Shown here one piece after another: positions 31,452-36,226 of a DNA stretch of 36,226 bases (position 1 is its first letter; every line of letters begins with the position of its first letter). Made by a program: the position numbers and the translations under genes. Source of the stretch: Chloroflexi bacterium ADurb.Bin325 (GTDB lineage: Bacteria > Chloroflexota > Anaerolineae > CG2-30-64-16); contig MWBF01000005.1 of the NCBI GenBank assembly GCA_002068935.1, positions 1 to 36,226 of the forward strand, given 5' to 3'. The notes under the pieces were generated by a model, which worked only from the letters and a program-made list of their open reading frames with translations, made no database searches and was not told the origin of the DNA.

Positions 31452-32015
31452 ATGACAGGACAATCACAGGCGGAGGCGGCGAGCCATGAGACGGCCGTCC
31501 TGGGCGGCGGGTGTTTCTGGTGTCTCGAGGCGGTCTATGACGAGGTGCGCGGGGTGACGGATGTCGTGTCCGGCTATGCGGGCGGATACGTGGCCAACCC
31601 GACCTATCAGCAGGTCTGCACCGGCACGACCGGCCATGCCGAGGTGGTCAAGCTGACGTTCGACCCGCAGGTCATCAGCTACCGGGAGATCCTCGAGGTC
31701 TTCTTTGCGATCCACGACCCGACGACGCTGAACCACCAGGGCGCGGACGTGGGGCCGCAGTACCGCTCGGTTATCTTCTACTACGACCTGGCCCAGCAGC
31801 AGACCGCGGAGCAGGTGATCCACGAGCTGGAGGCGGCCCGGCTGTTCAGCCAGCCCATCGTGACCGAGGTGACGCCGTTCCAGGTCTTCTATCCCGCGGA
31901 GGAGTATCACCAGGAATACTTTGCACGCAACCCGGCGCAGGGCTACTGCCAGTTCGTGATCGCGCCGAAGGTCAGCAAGTTTCGCAAGGAGCACCTGGCG
32001 CGCTTGAAACGTTAG
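31452..32015 (+). CDS. msrA: Peptide methionine sulfoxide reductase MsrA
   Basis: 187 residues. MsrA reduces methionine-S-sulfoxide in proteins. The catalytic motif GGGCFWC contains the nucleophile C21; other family blocks are VVSGYAGG, YQQVCTGTTGHAE, FAIHDPTTLNHQGADVGPQYRS and AEEYHQEYFARNP. ATG 31452 has AGGAG 7 bases upstream; an open frame extends upstream through the family P repeat but is not real. The resolving cysteine is not obvious near the C-terminus beyond the Cys in GYCQF. Apparently a single-gene unit; the next gene has its own promoter overlapping the stop codon. Confidence 0.96.
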   Translation: MTGQSQAEAASHETAVLGGGCFWCLEAVYDEVRGVTDVVSGYAGGYVANPTYQQVCTGTTGHAEVVKLTFDPQVISYREILEVFFAIHDPTTLNHQGADVGPQYRSVIFYYDLAQQQTAEQVIHELEAARLFSQPIVTEVTPFQVFYPAEEYHQEYFARNPAQGYCQFVIAPKVSKFRKEHLARLKR

Positions 32016-32044
32016 TTGACACGTGTTGGACACGACATTATACT
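32016..32044 (+). promoter_or_regulatory. Promoter of the sugar ABC importer operon
   Basis: Perfect TTGACA, 17 bases, TATACT, beginning one base after the msrA stop codon. Confidence 0.88.
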
Positions 32045-32073
32045 CGGCTTGTACGGTTCACACGGACAAGCCG
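32045..32073. promoter_or_regulatory. Inverted repeat at the importer start point
   Basis: CGGCTTGT (32045-32052) and ACAAGCCG (32066-32073) separated by 13 bases, directly after the -10 box. It is either an operator for a LacI/ROK-like repressor or a 5' stabilising hairpin; the palindrome ACACGTGT lies in the -35/-10 spacer. Confidence 0.5.
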
Positions 32074-32121
32074 CACAGAGAATTGCGCTTCGTGCATCAT
32101 CATGAGGAGGGAGGGCAGACC

Positions 32122-33471
32122 ATGTCTCGACGTTATCTGTATTTGCTCAGCGCGCTGGTCATCATGGCCGTCATCGCTTCCTGCGCGCCGGTTCCGACCG
32201 CGCCCGCGCCGGAGGCCCCCGCAGCAGCGCCGGCGTCAGCCGAACAGCCCGCAGCCGAGGGCGCGCCCGTCACCCTGACCTGGGGTTTCTGGGGCAGCCC
32301 GGAGGAGAAGGCCAGCCACGAGCGCGTGGCTGAGGAGTACATGAAGACGCATCCGAACGTCAAGTTCGAGTATTTCTTTGCGCCGTGGGACGAGTATTTC
32401 ACCACCCTTAAGACCCGCTGGGCCGGCGACCCCGCGTCGATCCCCGATGTCCTGTTCCTCTGGCCGACGCCGTCCTACGCCGCGACCGGCGTGCTGGAGA
32501 ACTTGCAGCCTTACATCGAGAAGAGCGGCTACGACCTGTCGGACTACTGGCCGTATCTGCTGGATTCCGCGCGCTACGAGGGCAGCGTCTACGGCCTGCC
32601 GCGCGATATCGAGGCGCACGCGCTCTACTACAACAAGAAGCTGTTCGACGAAGCCGGCCTGGCGTACCCGACCGACGACTGGACCTGGGATGACCTGGTG
32701 GCCGCGGCCGAGAAGCTGACCAAGCGCGACGGCGATCGGGTGACGCAGTACGCGCTGGGCATGGAGGGCGGCAAGTGGGCGCTGTGGGTCGGCCAGGCGG
32801 GCGGCATCATGCTCGACGACCTGACCAACCCCTCGAAGTGCACGCTCGACACGCCGGAGGCGATGAAGGGGTTGCAGTTCTTCTATGACCTGATGGACAA
32901 GGGCTATGCGATGCGCAGCGCGACGCTCGGCCAGCAGGGCGGCGACGCCGCGGTATTCGAGACCGGCCAGGTCGCGATGATCATCCAGAACTCGTCGCGC
33001 GTGCCGGTGTTCAACGCCAACAGCAACCTGGATTACGACGTGGCCGCCGTGCCGGTCATGGCCGGCGGCAAGCGCTACGACTTCAACGGCGGCGCGGCCT
33101 GGGTCATCAGCGCGCGGTCGGACAACAAGGAAGCGGCCTGGGAGTTCCTGAGCTGGCTGCAAAGCAAGGGCGGCGGCGAGTCCATGTACACGCGCAACGG
33201 CGAGATCTTCCCCGCGCTGCGCTCGGTCGCCAACAGCGATGACTTCCTGGCCAGCCCCAAGCCGGCCAACCGCAAGGCGTTCCTGCTCGCGGCGGAGGCC
33301 GCGCAGCCGGGCGGCTTCGCCTACTTCCCCGAGTGGGACGAGCTGAGCGGCTCGATCATCGGCCCGCAGCTCGACCGCCTGTGGGCGGGCGAGGCCACGC
33401 CGGCGGAGGTTGTGCCGGAGCTGTGCAAGGCCGTCAACCAGTTCCTGGTCAATAACGGATACCCCAAGTAG
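32122..33471 (+). CDS. Sugar ABC transporter substrate-binding lipoprotein
   Basis: 449 residues. Signal peptide with lipobox IASC (Cys21) followed by an Ala/Pro-rich linker, so it is anchored outside the membrane. The mature part is SBP family 1 (UgpB/MalE-like): LTWGFWGSPEEKASHERVAEEY, YGLPRDIEAHALYYNKKLFDEAGL, ETGQVAMIIQ and FNGGAAWVISARSDNKEAAWEFL. It captures a mono- or oligosaccharide (or glycerol-phosphate-type ligand); which one cannot be told. ATG 32122 follows a GGAGGGAGGG tract. Followed by two cognate permease genes; no ATPase is encoded, so a shared MsmX-type ATPase is likely. Confidence 0.93.
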   Translation: MSRRYLYLLSALVIMAVIASCAPVPTAPAPEAPAAAPASAEQPAAEGAPVTLTWGFWGSPEEKASHERVAEEYMKTHPNVKFEYFFAPWDEYFTTLKTRWAGDPASIPDVLFLWPTPSYAATGVLENLQPYIEKSGYDLSDYWPYLLDSARYEGSVYGLPRDIEAHALYYNKKLFDEAGLAYPTDDWTWDDLVAAAEKLTKRDGDRVTQYALGMEGGKWALWVGQAGGIMLDDLTNPSKCTLDTPEAMKGLQFFYDLMDKGYAMRSATLGQQGGDAAVFETGQVAMIIQNSSRVPVFNANSNLDYDVAAVPVMAGGKRYDFNGGAAWVISARSDNKEAAWEFLSWLQSKGGGESMYTRNGEIFPALRSVANSDDFLASPKPANRKAFLLAAEAAQPGGFAYFPEWDELSGSIIGPQLDRLWAGEATPAEVVPELCKAVNQFLVNNGYPK

Positions 33472-33476
33472 GGGGT

Positions 33477-33612
33477 TGGAGCACGAAGGCCCGAAGGGCG
33501 TGAAGGATACGAAGCACGAAACACGCGAGGTGCGGGGGCGCGAGGGCATTTCGACTGGCCCTTCGCGTCTTCGTGCTTCGCGTGCTTCGGCGCCTTCGGC
33601 GCTTCGTGATCC
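33477..33612. repeat. GAAGCACGAA/TTCGTGCTTC inverted repeat between binding protein and permease
   Basis: The left part (GCACGAAGGCCCGAAGG ... GAAGCACGAA) pairs imperfectly with the right part (TTCGTGCTTCGCGTGCTTC ... GGCGCTTCGTG). It covers the region where the permease start codon should lie. Confidence 0.75.
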
Positions 33613-34555
33613 GGAGCCGCGCAACCCCGCCTACGAGCGCCGCCTCCGCTGGTACCGGTGGCAGCGGAGGTACGAGGGCTACTTTTTTCTCGCGCCCAAC
33701 ATCACCGGCTTCCTGCTCTTCACCGCGTTTCCGGTCATCGCCTCGCTCGCGCTGAGCATGTTCCGCTGGGATCTGCTGACGCCGCCGGTCTATGTCGGCG
33801 CGGCGCAGTTCCGCGAGCTGCTGTTCACCGACCCGCAGTTTGCGCGCGTGGCGCTCAACACCTTCTACTTCACCTTCGGCACGGTCCCGCTGCGCGTGAT
33901 CCTGTCGCTGGCGTTGGCGCTGGCGCTGAACCAGGGCCTGCGCGGGACGACCGCCTACCGCGTCGTCTACTTCATGCCGGTCGTCACCTCGCTCGTTGCC
34001 GCGGCCCTCGTGTTCCAGTGGATCTTCAACGGCAACTTCGGCATCCTCAACACCTTCCTGCGCAACCTGGGCGACCTCTTTGGCCTGCGCATCAGCCCGC
34101 CCGACTGGCTCAACAGCACGCGCTGGTCGATGCCCGCGGTGATGATCCTTAACCTGTGGAAGAACGTCGGCTTCACGATGGTCATCTACCTGGCCGGCCT
34201 CCAGGCGGTCCCGCAGGAGCTGTACGAGGCCGCGGAGGTGGACGGCGGCGGCGCGTGGGCGAAGTTCAGACACATCACACTGCCGATGGTGTCGCCGACG
34301 ACCTTCTTCGTCGTCATCATGTCGCTGATCTGGGCCTTCCAGGTCTTCGAAGAGGCGTACATCATGACCAAGGGCGGGCCGGCGTTTGCGACGACGACCC
34401 TGGTCTATTACATCTATCTCAACGCCTTCCGCTGGTCGCGCATGGGCAAGGCCGCGGCCCTGGCCTGGCTGCTGTTCGCGGTCATCTTCATCTTCACCTT
34501 CTTCCAGGTGCGGATGCAGCGGCGCTGGGTGCATTACGAGGCGGAACGTGAATAG
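33500..34555 (+). CDS. Sugar ABC transporter permease (MalF/UgpA family), start uncertain
   Basis: From the first membrane segment (YFFLAPNITGFLLFTAFPVIASLAL) to the end, a typical six-helix MalF/UgpA-like permease with the EAA loop ELYEAAEVDGGGAWAKFRHITLPMV that docks the ATPase. The first 45 or so residues before NPAYERRLRWYRWQRRYEGY come from the repeat at 33477-33612. Possible starts are GTG 33500 and GTG 33530; neither has a convincing ribosome-binding site. The frame is open back to 33410 inside the preceding gene. It forms the channel with the next permease. Confidence 0.88.
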   Translation: MKDTKHETREVRGREGISTGPSRLRASRASAPSALRDPEPRNPAYERRLRWYRWQRRYEGYFFLAPNITGFLLFTAFPVIASLALSMFRWDLLTPPVYVGAAQFRELLFTDPQFARVALNTFYFTFGTVPLRVILSLALALALNQGLRGTTAYRVVYFMPVVTSLVAAALVFQWIFNGNFGILNTFLRNLGDLFGLRISPPDWLNSTRWSMPAVMILNLWKNVGFTMVIYLAGLQAVPQELYEAAEVDGGGAWAKFRHITLPMVSPTTFFVVIMSLIWAFQVFEEAYIMTKGGPAFATTTLVYYIYLNAFRWSRMGKAAALAWLLFAVIFIFTFFQVRMQRRWVHYEAERE

Positions 34556-34570
34556 CGCGCTCAAGACGTT

Positions 34571-34692
34571 ATGGCCGGTCTCTGACCGTGCCATCGGGGA
34601 TCGGCTGCGGCTCGGCAGGCTGTGGCTCGGTCGGAGACCGGCCACAGCACGACCGGCCACAGCACGACCGGCCACAGCACGAACAGCCACCG
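34571..34692. repeat. Palindromic repeat family P with tandem 15-bp units
   Basis: GGCCGGTCTCTGACCG ... CGGTCGGAGACCGGCC, followed by three tandem copies of CCGGCCACAGCACGA. It lies between the two permease genes. Confidence 0.8.
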
Positions 34693-34708
34693 CACATGGG
34701 GGCCGATC

Positions 34709-35545
34709 GTGAGCAGGCGCGGGGTGTTGCAGCCGGGGCGCATCGCGCTGCACGTCGTGCTGATCGCGGGCGGCTTCTTCATGCTGGCGCCGCTGCTGTG
34801 GATGCTCTCGACCTCGCTCAAGGAGCCGGGCGACATCTTCATCTACCCGCCGCAATGGATCCCCGACCCGGTCGTCTGGCAGAACTATCTGAAGACCGTC
34901 AGCATCATGCCGTTCGGCCGCTTCTATTTCAACAGCGTGGTGCAGGCGGCCGGCGTGACCGTGCTGCAACTGCTGACCTCGTCGCTGGCCGCGTTTGCCT
35001 TTGCGCGGCTGCGCTTCCGCGGGCGCGACCTGCTGTTCCTGCTCTATCTCGGCACGATGATGATCCCCTTCCCGGTGACGATGATCCCCAACTTCATCGT
35101 GGTCCGGCTGCTCGGCTGGATCGACACCTTCAAGGCGCTCATCCTGCCGCCCGCGTTCTCCGCGTTCAGCACCTTCCTCCTGCGCCAGTACTTCCTGTCG
35201 CTGCCGATCGAGCTGGATGACGCGGCCTACGTGGACGGCGCATCGTCGTTCCGCATCTGGTGGCAGATCCTGCTGCCGCTGACCGGCCCCGCGGTTGCGA
35301 CGCTCGCGATCTTCACGTTTCTCGGCCAGTGGAACAACTTTCTCTGGCCGCTGATCGTCACCAACTCGGAGCACATGCGCACGCTGCCGGTCGGCCTGGC
35401 CGCGTTCCAGGGCCAGTACCGCGTCGAGTGGCACCTGCTGATGGCCGGCTCGGTCATCGCGCTGGTGCCCGTCCTGGCCATCTACATCATCGGCCAGAAA
35501 TGGTTCGTCCGGGGCATCACGCTCACGGGCATGGGCGGGAGGTAA
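34709..35545 (+). CDS. Sugar ABC transporter permease (MalG/UgpE family)
   Basis: 278 residues with six membrane helices. MalG-type features: LAPLLWMLSTSLKEPGDIF after helix 1, AFAFARLRFRGRD, MIPFPVTMIPNFIVVRLLGWIDT and the EAA loop ELDDAAYVDGASSFRIWWQILLPLTGP. GTG 34709 has GGGGG 6 bases upstream; an upstream ATG at 34622 would translate the tandem repeat (TGHSTTGHST) and is rejected. Works with the MalF-like permease and the lipoprotein. Confidence 0.94.
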   Translation: MSRRGVLQPGRIALHVVLIAGGFFMLAPLLWMLSTSLKEPGDIFIYPPQWIPDPVVWQNYLKTVSIMPFGRFYFNSVVQAAGVTVLQLLTSSLAAFAFARLRFRGRDLLFLLYLGTMMIPFPVTMIPNFIVVRLLGWIDTFKALILPPAFSAFSTFLLRQYFLSLPIELDDAAYVDGASSFRIWWQILLPLTGPAVATLAIFTFLGQWNNFLWPLIVTNSEHMRTLPVGLAAFQGQYRVEWHLLMAGSVIALVPVLAIYIIGQKWFVRGITLTGMGGR

Positions 35546-35548
35546 ACG

Positions 35549-35977
35549 GTGATTTCGCTGACGACGGCGCGAAAGCTGAAGGAGGCGGGCCTGGCGTGGG
35601 AGCCGCAGCAGGGGGATCGGTTCGGCCTGGCCGACCGCGACATGGATGACCGCGTCTTCGTCATCAACGACATGGCCGCGATGGTCGAGACGCTCCAGGG
35701 CTTTCCCGCGGTGATGTTTCACGGCACGCCTGAGTGGGCGCTGGATTATGTGTTTCTCGGCGATGTGATCTGGCTGCCGGAGGAGGGCCATCTGCGCCAG
35801 CGGCTACAGGCCGCGCTGGAGGGCACGCCGACGCCGGAGTTCGACCTGCTCTACGCCGACGGGGTCTATACCTGTCGGCTGGCCTGGCGGGGCGAGGCGC
35901 TGGCCTTCCGCGCGGCCGACGCCGCGGAGGCGTATGCGCAGGCGCTGCTGCGGGTGCTGGCGGCAAACGGGGAATGA
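35549..35977 (+). CDS. Conserved small protein of unknown function
   Basis: 142 residues. GTG 35549 has GGGAGG 6-7 bases upstream and lies three bases after the permease stop, so it is translationally linked to the importer operon. The start MISLTTARKLKEAGLAWEPQQGD and the block GTPEWALDYVFLGDVIWLPEEGHLRQRL resemble a widespread family of uncharacterised short proteins, also found in Firmicutes. No signal peptide or membrane segment; mixed alpha/beta, Trp-rich. Function unknown; the operon position may be incidental. Confidence 0.8.
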   Translation: MISLTTARKLKEAGLAWEPQQGDRFGLADRDMDDRVFVINDMAAMVETLQGFPAVMFHGTPEWALDYVFLGDVIWLPEEGHLRQRLQAALEGTPTPEFDLLYADGVYTCRLAWRGEALAFRAADAAEAYAQALLRVLAANGE

Positions 35978-36030
35978 GGCAGCACGCATGAGCCGCCATT
36001 GCCCGTCACCCGTCGCTCATCCGCACGGCT

Positions 36031-36226
36031 TTATTCCTCGTTCGTGATCCCCAGCTCCTGCCACTCCTCCGGCGTATTGATGTTCGCAAACGACCGCAGC
36101 GCGGGATCGAACGGCGTCATCTCGTCCGGGCTTACATAGCGCACCCGCACATCTTCGAAGAAGCTGATGACGCGGCGGCGGCCCGCGTCGAGCTGCGCGC
36201 GGATGGCCGGGAGGCAGGCGCGGCGG
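36031..36226 (-). CDS. mobA: Molybdenum cofactor guanylyltransferase-like protein, C-terminal part
   Basis: The last 64 codons of a minus-strand gene. The end reads RRRVISFFEDVRVRYV ... SFANINTPEEWQEL; the ANINTPEE block preceded by a short FF.D..V strand is the C-terminal hallmark of MobA, which attaches GMP to molybdopterin. The catalytic N-terminal GxSxRMG motif would lie beyond the window. A related MobA-like nucleotidyltransferase is possible. It converges on the small conserved gene, 53 bases away. Confidence 0.75.
   Translation of the reverse strand, partial: RRACLPAIRAQLDAGRRRVISFFEDVRVRYVSPDEMTPFDPALRSFANINTPEEWQELGITNEE

Noticed and set aside
34640-34692. CRISPR-like array
   Set aside because: Contiguous 15-bp tandem units without spacers and no cas genes.
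34622-34708. N-terminal extension of the MalG-like permease
   Set aside because: It would translate tandem repeat DNA (TGHSTTGHST); GTG 34709 has a proper ribosome-binding site.

Overview
The window is very GC-rich bacterial chromosome. Family content, extended -10 promoters (TGnTAtaaT), RNase P RNA, Tat/lipoprotein substrate-binding proteins and many palindromic intergenic repeats suggest a Chloroflexota lineage of the Anaerolineae/Caldilineae/Ardenticatenia kind. That placement is inference; no 16S gene is present. There is no phage, transposase or CRISPR array.

Layout. 1-273 (minus): N-terminus of a class-I glutamine-amidotransferase-like (peptidase C26) hydrolase. 503-1529 (plus): tRNA-Ala, Gly, Phe, Gln and His, interrupted by dispersed repeats. 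1721-2224: HNH endonuclease. 2299-2506 (minus): a compact unannotated transcription unit with consensus promoter, 5' hairpin, two mutually exclusive stems, an 18-codon ORF and an intrinsic terminator. 2870-5485: a MurF-alanine racemase fusion. 5541-10307 (minus): a four-gene sugar-acid operon (UxaE-type tagaturonate epimerase, NAD-dependent epimerase/reductase, zinc alcohol dehydrogenase, Gfo/Idh/MocA oxidoreductase that lacks its EKP segment). 10677-11768: glycerol dehydrogenase behind a consensus promoter. 11859-16142 (minus): oligopeptide-type ABC importer (binding protein, two permeases, no ATPases) with an Asp/Glu-type racemase. 16587-19285 (minus): PerR-like regulator and KatG under a PerR-box promoter. 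19607-21003 (minus): Crp/Fnr regulator, rnpB and tRNA-Leu. 21500-22036 (minus): NTF2-like lipoprotein.

22471-24699: greA and lysS behind a leader with an internal terminator. 24782-26986: family-57 glycoside hydrolase. 26993-31028: panB, panE, panC and coaX, a nearly complete pantothenate-to-CoA entry pathway (no panD), headed by a leader RNA with a terminator whose position fits the known pan RNA motif. 31452-32015: msrA. 32016-35977: sugar ABC importer (lipoprotein, two permeases, no ATPase) plus a small conserved protein. 36031-36226 (minus): C-terminus of a MobA-like nucleotidyltransferase.

The strongest themes beyond routine annotation are (i) structured RNAs hidden under spurious ORFs (rnpB, the 2.3 kb minus-strand RNA, the greA and panB leaders), (ii) two dispersed palindromic repeat families that sit in intergenic gaps, inside operons and at gene ends, where they seem to supply the C-terminus of PanB and the N-terminus of a permease, and (iii) proteins lacking a normally conserved segment (Gfo/Idh EKP motif, peptide-binding protein lipobox).
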